The notes beneath the pieces are model-generated. The model was not told the DNA's origin. It worked only from the letters and a program-made list of their open reading frames with translations, and did not search any database. Positions 25,704-34,559 of a stretch of 64,000 nt of DNA are shown here, in pieces. A program made the translations under genes and the position numbers. Location of the stretch: assembly GCF_001189965.1 (NCBI RefSeq), contig NZ_LFLU01000018.1, positions 1-64,000 on the forward strand, read 5' to 3'. The DNA comes from Herbaspirillum rhizosphaerae. GTDB taxonomy: Bacteria > Pseudomonadota > Gammaproteobacteria > Burkholderiales > Burkholderiaceae_D. The number at the start of each line of letters is the position of its first letter. The stretch's first letter is position 1.

Positions 25704-26741
25704 TTACTTGTACTTGGCGTTCGCCTTCTTGACGAAGTCGTTGGTGTAAGTTTTGGACAGGTCGATCTTCTTGCTGGCCAGATCCGGTTCAAAGGCTTGC
25801 AGCGTCTTCAGCGCAATTGCCGGGCCTGCATCCGGAAAGGTGCCGTCCGGCGAGATCGCTTCGCGCACCTTCAGGAAGGCGGCGATGTACAGCGCGCGGT
25901 CGCCCAGCAGATAGCTCTCCGGAACGGCCTTGATGATGTCGGAAGGACCGGCCTTCTGGATCCATTTCAGCGCGCGCACCATGGCGTTGGTCAGCGCTTG
26001 CGTGGTGTTCGGATATTTCTTGATGAAGGCTTCCGGCGCATACAGGGTCGCTGCCGGCATCGGGCCGCCGAATACTTCATTGGTGTCTTTCAGCGTGCGG
26101 GTGTCGGCAATGGTCTTGATTTCACCCTTTTGTTCCAGCATGGCGATCACCGGATCCAGATTGGCGATGGCATCGATCTGGCCGGAACGGATGGCCGACA
26201 AGGCGCCGGCCGCTGCACCGACGCCGATGAAGGACACGTCGGTCGGTTTCAGGCCGCCCTTGGCGAGAACGTAGCTGGCCATGACGCTGGTCGAAGAACC
26301 GGGCGCAGTCACGCCGATCTTCTTGCCTTTCAGGTCGGCGATGGTCTTGTAGTTCGGCATGGTCTTGTTGTTGACCGAGAACACGATTTGCGGTGCGCGG
26401 CCTTGCAAGACGAAAGCGACGATGGACTGATTCTTGGCCTGCATGTTGATGGTGTGCTCATACGCACCGGACACCACGTCTGCGCTGCCGCCCACCATGG
26501 CTTGCAGGGCCTTGGCGCCGCCGGCGAAGTCGGAGATTTCGACTTGCAGGCCTTCATCCTTGAAGTAGCCCAGTTGCTCGGCCACGGTCAAAGGCAGGTA
26601 ATAAAACAAATTTTTGCCGCCGACGGCGATCGATACCTTCGGTTTTTCCAGCGTTTGTGCGAACAGATTGGTATTGAACGTCACGTAACCGGCCAGGAAC
26701 AGGGCCAGGGCGATCGCGAATTGCTTCAGGTTGAATTTCAT
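25704..26741 (-). CDS. NitT/TauT-family ABC transporter substrate-binding protein
   Basis: A 345-residue periplasmic binding protein. The start is the ATG at 26741 (MKFNLKQFAIALALFLAGYV), preceded by a strong AGGAGGAG site; a longer in-frame start would put extra sequence before the signal peptide. Residues after about 35 show the NMT1/SsuA fold, opening with VSIAVGGKNLFYYLPLTVAEQLGYF and with the GGAKALQAMVGGSADVVSGAYEHTI ligand loop. The ligand cannot be read from the sequence. It follows a CaiB/BaiF gene by 85 bp. Confidence 0.92.
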   Translation of the reverse strand: MKFNLKQFAIALALFLAGYVTFNTNLFAQTLEKPKVSIAVGGKNLFYYLPLTVAEQLGYFKDEGLQVEISDFAGGAKALQAMVGGSADVVSGAYEHTINMQAKNQSIVAFVLQGRAPQIVFSVNNKTMPNYKTIADLKGKKIGVTAPGSSTSVMASYVLAKGGLKPTDVSFIGVGAAAGALSAIRSGQIDAIANLDPVIAMLEQKGEIKTIADTRTLKDTNEVFGGPMPAATLYAPEAFIKKYPNTTQALTNAMVRALKWIQKAGPSDIIKAVPESYLLGDRALYIAAFLKVREAISPDGTFPDAGPAIALKTLQAFEPDLASKKIDLSKTYTNDFVKKANAKYK

Positions 26742-26826
26742 GTGGTCTCCTCCTATGAGCGTGCTTATTTGTGCTTGCTTATGCTGACTGATTCTTAATG
26801 CCGGACAGTTCCTGGAATGACTGCCT

Positions 26827-28071
26827 TCAGATGACTTTGTCTTGCCGCAACTGCGCAATTTGTGCGTCATCATACCCCAGCGAACGCAAGATTTCATCGT
26901 TATGCTCGCCGAGGCCCGGACCGATCCATTTTGTGCCGCCCGGCGTTTCCGACAATTTGGGTGTTACGGCCGGTAACTTGATAGGCGTGCCATCGGCAAA
27001 CGCGTGTTGTTCGAACATGTTGCGGGCCAGGAATTGCGGATCGCTCATCATGTCGCGCACCGAGTAAATCTTCCCGACCGGGACGTCCGCCGCCTGCAGG
27101 ATGGCCAGCGCGTCGTCGATGGTGCGGGTGTCGCACCAGGCCTGAATGGCCTGGTCGATCTCTTCGGTACGCGGCACGCGGCCGTCGTTGCGCGCCAGTT
27201 GCGGATCGTCGGCCATGTCGTTGCGGTCGATGGCGATCATGAGGCGCTTGAAGATGGCGTCGCCATTGCCGGCGATGACGATGTTCTTGCCGTCGACTGT
27301 GGTGTAGGTGTTGGACGGCACGATGCCGGGCAAGGCGCCGCCGGTGCGTTCGCGCACGACGCCGGCCTGGTCGAATTCCGGCACCAGCGATTCCATCATG
27401 TTGAACACCGACTCATACAGCGCGACATCCACCATCTGGCCTTGCCCTGCCACGCACAGCTCGCCGTCCTTGCCGTTCCAGCGGCCGCCGGTGACGTCGC
27501 GATGGCGCAAGGCCATCATTGCACCGATGACGCCGTGCAAGGCAGCCACCGAATCGCCGATGGAAATACCGATACGCACCGGGGGCCGGTCGGCGTGGCC
27601 GGAGACATAGCGAATGCCGCCCATCGATTCGCCGATGGCGCCGAAGCCGGGCAAGTCCTTCAGCGGACCGGTCTGGCCGTAGCCGGACAGGCGCACCATG
27701 ATGGTGGCGGGATTGAGCTTCTTGAGCGCTTCATAGCCGAGGTTCCACTTTTCCAGCACGCCGGGGCGATAGTTCTCGATGATGATGTCGGCGTCCAACG
27801 CAAGGCGGCGGGCGATGTCCTGCGCCTGCGGGTCTTTCATGTTCAGCGTGAGGCTTTTCTTGTTGCGCGCCTGCACCGACCACCACAGCGAGGTGCCGTC
27901 CTTGAGGACGCGCCATTGGCGCAACGGGTCGCCGACTTCGGGCGCTTCGACCTTGATGACGTCGGCGCCGAACTCCGCCAGCATGCGCGAGCAGAACGGG
28001 CCGGCGATCAGCGTGCCGAGTTCGAGTACCTTGATGCCGGCCAGGGGGCCGCTTGTTTGTTTCTTTTCCAT
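26827..28071 (-). CDS. CaiB/BaiF family CoA-transferase
   Basis: A 414-residue family III CoA-transferase that moves CoA between carboxylic acids through an anhydride on a catalytic aspartate. The N-terminal motif GIKVLELGTLIAGPFCSRMLAEFGADVIKVE and the segment YGQTGPLKDLPGFGAIGESMGGI are typical, and the catalytic Asp is in QGQMVDVALYESVF. It is the first gene of the unit that continues with a NitT/TauT transporter, so substrate import and activation to a CoA thioester probably go together. A 22-bp palindrome lies upstream at 28122. Formyl-CoA, succinyl-CoA and crotonobetainyl-CoA transferases all belong here; the substrate is not settled. Confidence 0.92.
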   Translation of the reverse strand: MEKKQTSGPLAGIKVLELGTLIAGPFCSRMLAEFGADVIKVEAPEVGDPLRQWRVLKDGTSLWWSVQARNKKSLTLNMKDPQAQDIARRLALDADIIIENYRPGVLEKWNLGYEALKKLNPATIMVRLSGYGQTGPLKDLPGFGAIGESMGGIRYVSGHADRPPVRIGISIGDSVAALHGVIGAMMALRHRDVTGGRWNGKDGELCVAGQGQMVDVALYESVFNMMESLVPEFDQAGVVRERTGGALPGIVPSNTYTTVDGKNIVIAGNGDAIFKRLMIAIDRNDMADDPQLARNDGRVPRTEEIDQAIQAWCDTRTIDDALAILQAADVPVGKIYSVRDMMSDPQFLARNMFEQHAFADGTPIKLPAVTPKLSETPGGTKWIGPGLGEHNDEILRSLGYDDAQIAQLRQDKVI

Positions 28072-28121
28072 ACTTTTATGGTCGGGACAGTGGCTGCGGC
28101 TGATGTATCGACTGCCTCGAC

Positions 28122-28143
28122 CATATCGACCTGGGTCGATATG
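28122..28143. promoter_or_regulatory. Perfect 22-bp palindrome upstream of the CoA-transferase operon
   Basis: CATATCGACC and GGTCGATATG are perfect inverted repeats separated by TG. The palindrome lies 51 bp upstream of the CoA-transferase start, and further TCGA motifs lie at about 28108-28120. There is no T-run, so an operator is more likely than a terminator. The regulator is not encoded nearby. Confidence 0.6.
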
Positions 28144-28226
28144 ATCAGCCTCCGAAGCCGGCGTGTCCCGAATCTCCTCTCCTGCTTTGTTATGTGCGGC
28201 GCCTTGCTTCTGCCGCCGTCTCCGGA

Positions 28227-28823
28227 CTATGTTGCACGCCGGTCCAGCATGGCGCGTGCGATGGTGCCGGCGTCGACGTATTCCAGTTCGCCGCCGACCG
28301 GCACACCGCGCGCCAGACGGCTGACCCTGAGGCCGCGCGCCTTGAGCGTTTCGCTGATGTAGTGCGCGGTGGCTTCGCCTTCGTTGGTGAAATTGGTGGC
28401 CAGCACCACTTCAGAGACGACGCCGTCGGTGGCGCGCGTAATCAGTTTTTCCAGATGGATGTCCTTGGGGCCGATGCCGTCCAGCGGCGACAGGCGTCCC
28501 ATGAGCACGAAATACAAACCCTTGAAGGTCAGCGTCTGCTCGATCATCAGTTGATCGCTGGGGGTCTCGACCACGCACAGCACCGTGGTGTCGCGCTCGC
28601 CGTCCTGGCAGGTGTCGCAGATGACTTGTTCGGTGAAGGTGTTGCACAGGGCGCAGTGGCGGATCGTCTCGGCCGCCTGGGCAAGCGCGCGGCTCAATTG
28701 CAAGGCGCCGTCGCGGTCATGCTGCAGCAGATGGTAGGCCATGCGCTGCGCCGATTTGGGACCGATGCCCGGAAGCGTACGCAGGGACTCCGTAAGCAGG
28801 GTGAGACTGGAAGGGGTTTTCAA
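28227..28823 (-). CDS. recR: Recombination protein RecR
   Basis: A 198-residue recombination mediator that works with RecF and RecO to load RecA on gapped DNA. Motifs are the N-terminal helix-hairpin-helix [20 protein letters not shown], the zinc finger [16 protein letters not shown], and the Toprim segment [16 protein letters not shown]-like. The start is a TTG at 28823 whose first two bases are shared with the TGA stop of the YciI-family gene upstream. RecR usually follows dnaX-ybaB; here the order dnaX, ybaB, YciI, recR holds on the same strand. Confidence 0.96.
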   Translation of the reverse strand: MKTPSSLTLLTESLRTLPGIGPKSAQRMAYHLLQHDRDGALQLSRALAQAAETIRHCALCNTFTEQVICDTCQDGERDTTVLCVVETPSDQLMIEQTLTFKGLYFVLMGRLSPLDGIGPKDIHLEKLITRATDGVVSEVVLATNFTNEGEATAHYISETLKARGLRVSRLARGVPVGGELEYVDAGTIARAMLDRRAT

Positions 28824-29122
28824 TTTCGATCTGAGGTATGCCGGAAGACGGAAAGCGCTTCGGCCGTCATGGATGGAACAAACTCGGTGATTTCATATTC
28901 TGCGACGTCGCCGATGTAGAACGGATCGGTTTCGATGATGGCTTCCAGTTCGGCGCGGTCGGCAGCGTCGGCGATGATGATGCCGCCGCTGCGGGGAATC
29001 TTGCGGCCCGACATCAGGAACACGCCGTCGGCATACTGTTCGTTCAGGAATTGCTTATGCGCCGTCAGCAACGCGTCTATTTCGCCTGCCGACTTGGTAT
29101 AGGTAATCGAGATAACGAACAT
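28820..29122 (-). CDS. YciI family protein
   Basis: A small 100-residue protein with the ferredoxin-like YCII fold. The ATG at 29122 ([16 protein letters not shown]) has a strong AAGGAGG site, so the longer in-frame start at 29164 is rejected. The typical [32 protein letters not shown] core is present. YciI relatives are dimeric proteins with an Asp-His dyad and no settled general function. Its TGA overlaps the recR TTG by a few bases, so the two are probably translationally coupled. It is not part of the classic dnaX-ybaB-recR trio. Confidence 0.9.
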   Translation of the reverse strand: MFVISITYTKSAGEIDALLTAHKQFLNEQYADGVFLMSGRKIPRSGGIIIADAADRAELEAIIETDPFYIGDVAEYEITEFVPSMTAEALSVFRHTSDRN

Positions 29123-29190
29123 GATGCCTCCTTCAGAAAGCAGCCGCTGCCGCGTCGACAGCAAGCTGCAACATCACACCGACACATCGT

Positions 29191-29517
29191 TCAGAACGGC
29201 ATCTTGAACCCTGGCGGCAACGGCATGCCGGCAGTCATGCCTGCCATTTTTTCCTGCGATGTCGCTTCAGCCTTGCGCACTGCGTCGTTGAAGGCGGCGG
29301 CAACCAGATCTTCCAGCATGTCCTTGTCGTCGGCCAGCAGCGACGGATCGATAGAGACGCGCTTGACGTCATTCTTACAGGTCATCACGACTTTGACCAG
29401 CCCTGCGCCGGACTGTCCTTCGACTTCGATCAATGCAAGCTGGTCTTGCATTTTCTTCATGTTGTCCTGCATCGCTTGAGCTTGCTTCATCAAGCCTGCC
29501 AGTTGGCCTTTCATCAT
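29191..29517 (-). CDS. YbaB/EbfC family nucleoid-associated protein
   Basis: A 108-residue DNA-binding protein that forms homodimers and binds DNA at the nucleoid; the Escherichia coli relative is YbaB. The start ATG at 29517 has an AAGGAG site. The N-terminal [27 protein letters not shown] coil and the core [23 protein letters not shown] are characteristic. It sits between dnaX and the YciI/recR pair, as in most proteobacteria. Confidence 0.95.
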   Translation of the reverse strand: MMKGQLAGLMKQAQAMQDNMKKMQDQLALIEVEGQSGAGLVKVVMTCKNDVKRVSIDPSLLADDKDMLEDLVAAAFNDAVRKAEATSQEKMAGMTAGMPLPPGFKMPF

Positions 29518-29610
29518 GGTCGTACTCCTTGGTAGCTAAGTTGATTCATCTTTCTCATGCCGTGGCGGAAATGGCACATCGGCAGTTGCGGCATGTCCGC
29601 GGATTGTCCC

Positions 29611-31650
29611 TTACAGCGGCCGCACCGACCCCGGGACGATGGAAGCGCCGAACTCGCGCATCATGACTTGCACGAAGGGATCATTTTGCACGGTCTGCTC
29701 CGCTTCGCGTTGCCGTTCGGCACGATTGGCTTCCGCTTTGGCATTGGCGGTATGCGCCACCATGCCGATTTCAGTTTCTACCCTGACGCTCTTGCCGAAG
29801 CGCTCGCTCAGCACAGCCGTCAGTTTGTCGACATTGCCCGAGGCGCGCAAGGTTTCCACCGGGATGCGCAAATGGAAGCAGACGGCATTGCCGACTTGTT
29901 CGCATCGCACCAGCTCGCTCTGTTGCGCCATCTGCTGCACCATGCCGCGCAGCGGCAACTCGGCAGCCAGGTGCGGCCAGTTGCCGTCCCAGCCGAGCGA
30001 GGCGGCGACTTGCGCGGTCTGCGCCTGCATGGCGGGCGTGACGGTGCTGACGGCCGCCGGCGGCGCGACGACGATGGCGTCTTCGGCTTCCTGCGCATTG
30101 TCCGGTACAACGCGGCTTACGGCCTCGTTTGCGGCGGCTGCAGAATATTGTTCAGTTTTTTTTTGAGCGTCGGCGCCGGCCGGCTCTTCGTCCCAGGGCG
30201 GCGGCATGTCGTCGGACACATCCGCCAGCACAGGCGCCGGTGCCGGCGCAGGGGCGGCCTGAACCGGTGCCGGCGCAGGAGCCGGAGCAGCGGTGGCGGC
30301 AGCGGCGGAACGCGGCGAACTCTTGCCCGATCCTGCGCGGGCCGCTTCCAGTGCAGCGGCGCGCGCCGAGTTGGCCGAACCTGCTGCGGCAGCCGGCGCA
30401 GCAGCAGGCGGACGCGAAACCGGTGTGCTGGTGGTAGCGACTTGCGGCGCGGCGCTCAGGGGCGCGGCGGCCGGTGTCGGCCGGGCCGGCGCAGCGGTTC
30501 TGGCAACCGGCGCTGCCGGTGCACTGCCGGCAGAACCGGCAGCGTTTGCAGCAACCGGACGGAACGCCAGCATGCGCAGCAAGGTCATGCTGAAGCCGGC
30601 GTATTCGTCCGGCGCCAGACCCAGCTCGTTACGGCCGTGGACGGCGATCTGATAAAACAGCTGCGCTTCTTCAGGATTGAACTGGGATGCCAGACGCACG
30701 ATGTCTTCACGTTGCGGCGCGTCTTCGGCCAGCGCAGCCGGCACGGTTTGCGCCAGTGCGATCTGGTGCAGCAGCGTCGCCAGATCCTGCAACGCGGCGT
30801 TGTACGACAGGCTGCGCGTAGCCATTTCATCGGCGACCGACAACAAGGCTGCGCCATCTTGCGCCGCCAATGCATCGAGCACGCGGATCAGGTAGGACTG
30901 ATCAAGCGCACCGAGCATGCCCTGCACTGCTTCCAGCGTGACCTTGCCGGCAGCGTAGGCAATCGCCTGGTCGGTCAGCGACAAGGCGTCGCGCATGGAG
31001 CCGTGCGCGCCTTGCGCCAGCAAACGCAGCGCGGGTGCTTCGAATTCGATGTTTTCCTGGCCGAGGATATTGTCCAGGTGGCCGATGATGTGGCCCGGCG
31101 GCATTTGCTTCAGATTGAACTGCAGGCAACGCGACAGCACGGTCACGGGAATCTTTTGCGGATCGGTCGTCGCCAGGATGAACTTGACGTGCTCAGGCGG
31201 TTCTTCCAGCGTCTTCAGCATGGAGTTGAAGGCGTGGTTGGTGAGCATGTGCACTTCGTCGATCATGTAGACCTTGAAGCGGGCATTGGACGGCGCGTAG
31301 ATCGCCTGCTCCAGCAGCTGCGCCATTTCATCGACGCCGCGGTTGGAGGCGGCATCCATTTCAATGTAGTCGACAAAACGGCCGGCATCGATGGCGACGC
31401 AGGCTTCGCACACGCCGCAAGGCTGCGCGGTAATGCCGCCGTTGCCGTCAGCGCCTACGCAATTGAGCGACTTGGCCAGGATGCGCGAGAGCGTGGTCTT
31501 GCCGACGCCGCGGGTGCCGGTGAACAGATAGGCGTGGTGCAGGCGCTGCTGATCCAGTGCATGTGTCAGCGCCCGCACGACGTGTTCCTGCCCGACCAGC
31601 GTATCGAAGCTGCGGGGGCGGTATTTACGGGCGAGAACTTGGTAGGACAT
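29611..31650 (-). CDS. dnaX: DNA polymerase III subunits gamma and tau
   Basis: Clamp-loader ATPase of 679 residues. Walker A is GTRGVGKTTLSR at about residue 45-53; zinc-ligand cysteines are at Cys64, Cys78, Cys81 and Cys84; Walker B is MIDEVHML. A long Ala/Pro-rich linker begins around residue 380, followed by the C-terminal tau domains that hold DnaB and the polymerase. Within the linker, codons 496-499 (CAA AAA AAA ACT) contain a run of nine A. Slippage by -1 at this run reaches a TGA within two codons and would give a shorter gamma form ending near residue 499. The gene is followed by ybaB on the same strand. Confidence 0.96.
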   Translation of the reverse strand: MSYQVLARKYRPRSFDTLVGQEHVVRALTHALDQQRLHHAYLFTGTRGVGKTTLSRILAKSLNCVGADGNGGITAQPCGVCEACVAIDAGRFVDYIEMDAASNRGVDEMAQLLEQAIYAPSNARFKVYMIDEVHMLTNHAFNSMLKTLEEPPEHVKFILATTDPQKIPVTVLSRCLQFNLKQMPPGHIIGHLDNILGQENIEFEAPALRLLAQGAHGSMRDALSLTDQAIAYAAGKVTLEAVQGMLGALDQSYLIRVLDALAAQDGAALLSVADEMATRSLSYNAALQDLATLLHQIALAQTVPAALAEDAPQREDIVRLASQFNPEEAQLFYQIAVHGRNELGLAPDEYAGFSMTLLRMLAFRPVAANAAGSAGSAPAAPVARTAAPARPTPAAAPLSAAPQVATTSTPVSRPPAAAPAAAAGSANSARAAALEAARAGSGKSSPRSAAAATAAPAPAPAPVQAAPAPAPAPVLADVSDDMPPPWDEEPAGADAQKKTEQYSAAAANEAVSRVVPDNAQEAEDAIVVAPPAAVSTVTPAMQAQTAQVAASLGWDGNWPHLAAELPLRGMVQQMAQQSELVRCEQVGNAVCFHLRIPVETLRASGNVDKLTAVLSERFGKSVRVETEIGMVAHTANAKAEANRAERQREAEQTVQNDPFVQVMMREFGASIVPGSVRPL
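30152..30164 (-). other. A9 slippery run for programmed -1 slippage in dnaX
   Basis: On the coding strand nine consecutive A (30156-30164) fall in CAA AAA AAA ACT. A -1 shift, or one extra transcribed A, gives AAC TGA and stops at 30152-30154. Known dnaX systems use a comparable short A-run to make gamma. Here it is a prediction from the sequence. Confidence 0.7.
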
Positions 31651-31787
31651 AAACTTGGGGTGCGTTTGGATAGCGGCGTTGGGTCAGACGGGCATTTTAT
31701 TCTATTTCGGGCCCGTCTTAACCGACTATCGCGGAATTGGCTTGATTGACCGGGCAAGCGCCGGACGATGCCAGCCTGAAGAGCGGA

Positions 31788-33233
31788 CTATTTCCGTCCG
31801 TAAGTATCTTCGAAGCGGACGATATCGTCCTCGCCCAGGTAGCTGCCGGATTGCACTTCGATCATTTCCAGCGGGAACTTGCCGGGATTTTCCAGGCGAT
31901 GCGTAACGCCCAGCGGAATATAGGTCGACTGGTTTTCCGACAGCAGGAAGACTTCTTCGCCGCGCGTGATGCGCGCCGTGCCCTTGACGATAATCCAGTG
32001 TTCGGCGCGATGATGGTGCATTTGCAAGCTCAAGGTGCAACCTGGATTGACCACAATGCGCTTGACCTGGAAACGCTCGCCGGCGTCGATGGAGTCGTAC
32101 CAGCCCCAGGGACGATGGATCTTGCGATGCGTCACGGCTTCGCCGCGCTGCTGCCCCTTCAGCCGGGCGACAATCTGTTTGATCTCCTGCATGTTGCTCT
32201 TGTCGGCCACCATGACGGCGTCCGAGGTCTCGACAATCACCAGGTTGTCGATGCCCACGCAGGCAACCAGGCGCTCCTGTGCGAACACCAGGTTGTTCGA
32301 CGCATCCACCAGCATGACATCGCCGCGCGCAACATTGCCGGCGGCGTCTTTTTCGGACACGTCCCACAATGCGTCCCAGGCGCCGACATCAGACCAGCCG
32401 GCGTCCAGCGGAATGATCCGGCCGTCGATACCCAGGGCCGATGCTCCCGCAAGTTTTTCCATTACCGCATAGTCGATGGAATCCGCCGGGCACGCTTCGA
32501 ACGCAGCCTTGTCAACCCGATAAAAATCGTTGTCCTGCTTGCCGCCGTCGAATGCCTTGCGGCAGGCTTGCGCCATCTCCGGCTGAAAATGATCGATGGC
32601 GCGCAGCCAGACACTGGCCCGCATCATGAACAGGCCGCTGTTCCAGAGATAGTCGCCGGAATCGATGTAGCGCTGCGCGGTTTCGGCGTTCGGCTTTTCC
32701 ACAAAGCGGTCGATCGCATACACGCCGTCGATGGCCTGGCCGCGCTGAATGTAGCCGTAGCCGGTTTCCGGACGATCGGCGACGATGCCGAAGGTCACCA
32801 TCGCCCCGCCCGCCGCATGAGGAACCGCCCTGTTGATCGCCGCCTGGAACGCATCCACATCGCGAATCACATGGTCGGCCGGCATCACCAGCAAGATCGG
32901 ATCAGCCTTGTCCTGGCTGGCGAGCAAGGCGGCGAGCGTCAGCGCCGGCGCGGTGTTGCGGCCAACGGGCTCCAGCACGATGTGTTTGCTTTGCTTGCCG
33001 ACGGCACGCAATTGTTCGGCAGTGATGAATCGGTATTCTTCATTGCAGACGACCACAGGCGCTTCGATCAAGGCATAGTCGTCGCCGCCATCCCGGATAC
33101 GCAAGGCGGTCGCCTGCAGCATCGTATCGGCGCCGACCAGCGGCAACAGCTGTTTGGGGTATTGTTCGCGGGAAAGCGGCCACAAGCGTGTACCGGAGCC
33201 GCCTGAGAGAATTACTGGCTGCAGATAAGTCAT
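31788..33233 (-). CDS. Mannose-1-phosphate guanylyltransferase/mannose-6-phosphate isomerase (type II PMI)
   Basis: A bifunctional 481-residue enzyme that makes GDP-mannose. The N-terminal pyrophosphorylase motif LSGGSGTRLWPLSREQYPKQ is at residues 10-29. The C-terminal cupin domain (about residues 350-480) has the PMI signatures CTLSLQMHHHRAEHWIIVKGTA and STYIPLGVTHRLENPGKFPLEMIEVQSG. Such enzymes are called ManC, CpsB, XanB or AlgA depending on the polysaccharide. A GGDEF cyclase gene lies just upstream on the same strand; GDP-mannose for exopolysaccharide fits with c-di-GMP control, but no polysaccharide cluster is in the window. Confidence 0.93.
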   Translation of the reverse strand: MTYLQPVILSGGSGTRLWPLSREQYPKQLLPLVGADTMLQATALRIRDGGDDYALIEAPVVVCNEEYRFITAEQLRAVGKQSKHIVLEPVGRNTAPALTLAALLASQDKADPILLVMPADHVIRDVDAFQAAINRAVPHAAGGAMVTFGIVADRPETGYGYIQRGQAIDGVYAIDRFVEKPNAETAQRYIDSGDYLWNSGLFMMRASVWLRAIDHFQPEMAQACRKAFDGGKQDNDFYRVDKAAFEACPADSIDYAVMEKLAGASALGIDGRIIPLDAGWSDVGAWDALWDVSEKDAAGNVARGDVMLVDASNNLVFAQERLVACVGIDNLVIVETSDAVMVADKSNMQEIKQIVARLKGQQRGEAVTHRKIHRPWGWYDSIDAGERFQVKRIVVNPGCTLSLQMHHHRAEHWIIVKGTARITRGEEVFLLSENQSTYIPLGVTHRLENPGKFPLEMIEVQSGSYLGEDDIVRFEDTYGRK

Positions 33234-33286
33234 TAATCTATCGCTGTTATTGGATGGCGTTTGCCCGGCGTCTCAGGCAAAAGGAA

Positions 33287-34255
33287 TCATGGCGCTTCGC
33301 GGCGACGCTTCTTTTGCTGATACATCAGGGCATCGGCGTTGTTCATCAGGTCGCCAATCGTATCATGCGCAGCCGGATCATATTCGACCGCGCCGACGCT
33401 GTACAGCAGATCGTAACCGCGCTTGCTGGCCTGATTGTATTCGTTGACCGACGTGCCCAGATGCGCCAGCACCGCCGCCGTTTCCTGCGCCGCCGTATTG
33501 GTCAGGAACACGGCAAATTCATCGCCGCCAAGACGACCGATCACATCGGATTCACGGAAATTGGCAAGCAGGATGCGCCCGAAATTCACCAGTGCGCGAT
33601 CGCCCTCGGCGTGACCGAAGCGGTCGTTGATCTGCTTGAACAGATCGAGGTCGAAATACAGCAGGGACGCCGGTTTGCCCAAGCGCTTGCACATGCTCAG
33701 CGCATGCTCGGAGAGCGATTCGAACCCGCGGCGGTTGGACAATTTGGTGAGTTCATCCATGGTTGCCAGATGCACGGCGGCCATTTCCTGCTCGACCATG
33801 CGCGCCAGGTCGGCCAGCATGGTTTTGTCGTCCTCGTCAAACTCACGCGGAATGGTGTCGAGCAAGCACAAGGTGCCCAGCTTGTAGCCTTGCGGGCTGC
33901 GGATCGGACATCCTGCATAGAAGCGGATGAACGGATCGCCCACGACCAGCGGATTGTCGTGAAAGCGCGGGTCTTGCAAAGCGTCGCTCACCACCATGAC
34001 GTCGTCGCGCAAGATCGCATGGGAGCAAAACGACACATCGCGCCCGGTTTCGCAGGCATCGATGCCGACACGCGCCTTGAACCATTGCCGTTTGGCATCC
34101 ACCAGGCTCACCACGGCTGTCGGTACTGCAAACAGGCGACGCGCCAGCCGCGTCAGACGATCGAAGCGTTCTTCGGGAGGCGTATCCAGAATGTGCAGGT
34201 TGTGCAAGTCGCCGACGCGCGCTTGCTCGTCAACGGGAATGTCAGCAATGTTCAT
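33287..34255 (-). CDS. GAF-GGDEF diguanylate cyclase
   Basis: A 322-residue c-di-GMP synthase. The start ATG at 34255 (MNIADIPVDEQARVGDLHNL) is preferred over an upstream in-frame start that adds a low-quality N-terminus. Residues about 20-155 are a GAF sensor (WFKARVGIDACETGRDVSFCSHAIL). Residues about 165-320 are the GGDEF domain, with the intact active-site motif GGDEF in VIGRLGGDEFAVFL. The inhibitory I-site RxxD is present as RESD five residues before it, so product feedback is likely. The GAF ligand is unknown. Confidence 0.92.
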   Translation of the reverse strand: MNIADIPVDEQARVGDLHNLHILDTPPEERFDRLTRLARRLFAVPTAVVSLVDAKRQWFKARVGIDACETGRDVSFCSHAILRDDVMVVSDALQDPRFHDNPLVVGDPFIRFYAGCPIRSPQGYKLGTLCLLDTIPREFDEDDKTMLADLARMVEQEMAAVHLATMDELTKLSNRRGFESLSEHALSMCKRLGKPASLLYFDLDLFKQINDRFGHAEGDRALVNFGRILLANFRESDVIGRLGGDEFAVFLTNTAAQETAAVLAHLGTSVNEYNQASKRGYDLLYSVGAVEYDPAAHDTIGDLMNNADALMYQQKKRRREAP

Positions 34256-34559
34256 AAGTCCCTTCTTGCCCGGTAATTGACAGAACTCGTTGGCGCGCAG
34301 ACTGGAGACGCATGCGCGCCATGCTGGTGTAACCGTATTTCCCCCCCCTGTCCGGCGGCGCCTGCACCGCACGCCCGGAAAATTGCCATATCGGCAAATC
34401 AAGGCTGTTTATTGTTGATCATTATTGATGACTGTAATGCCGATTATTTTTATGCGCAAGCCAACATCGGACTAAATGACAATTTACGGCCACATGAACA
34501 AAAAACCCCGCCAAGCGGGGTTTTCGACATGCAATTGCCGTACTGCGTTATCGGCCTCG
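34256..34559. other. Intergenic region between the cyclase and the HhH gene
   Basis: 304 bp with one recognisable feature: the terminator at 34502-34524, a CCCCGC/GCGGGG stem with flanking A and T runs, which closes the HhH-protein gene on the minus strand. The cyclase promoter must lie between this and 34255. No small gene is evident. Confidence 0.5.
34502..34524. terminator. Terminator of the HhH-protein gene
   Basis: An AAAACCCCGC/GCGGGGTTTT stem with a three-base loop, flanked by A and T runs, 36 bp past the stop codon at 34560. Confidence 0.9.

Noticed and set aside
29557-31749. A 730-residue plus-strand frame opposite dnaX
   Set aside because: It is a shadow of dnaX in a GC-rich region, with Arg/Gly-rich composition and no recognisable domain.
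31651-31787. An SRP RNA gene beside dnaX, as seen near dnaX in some bacteria
   Set aside because: The conserved SRP core was looked for on both strands and not found; only a loose inverted repeat AGACGGGC/GCCCGTCT is present.
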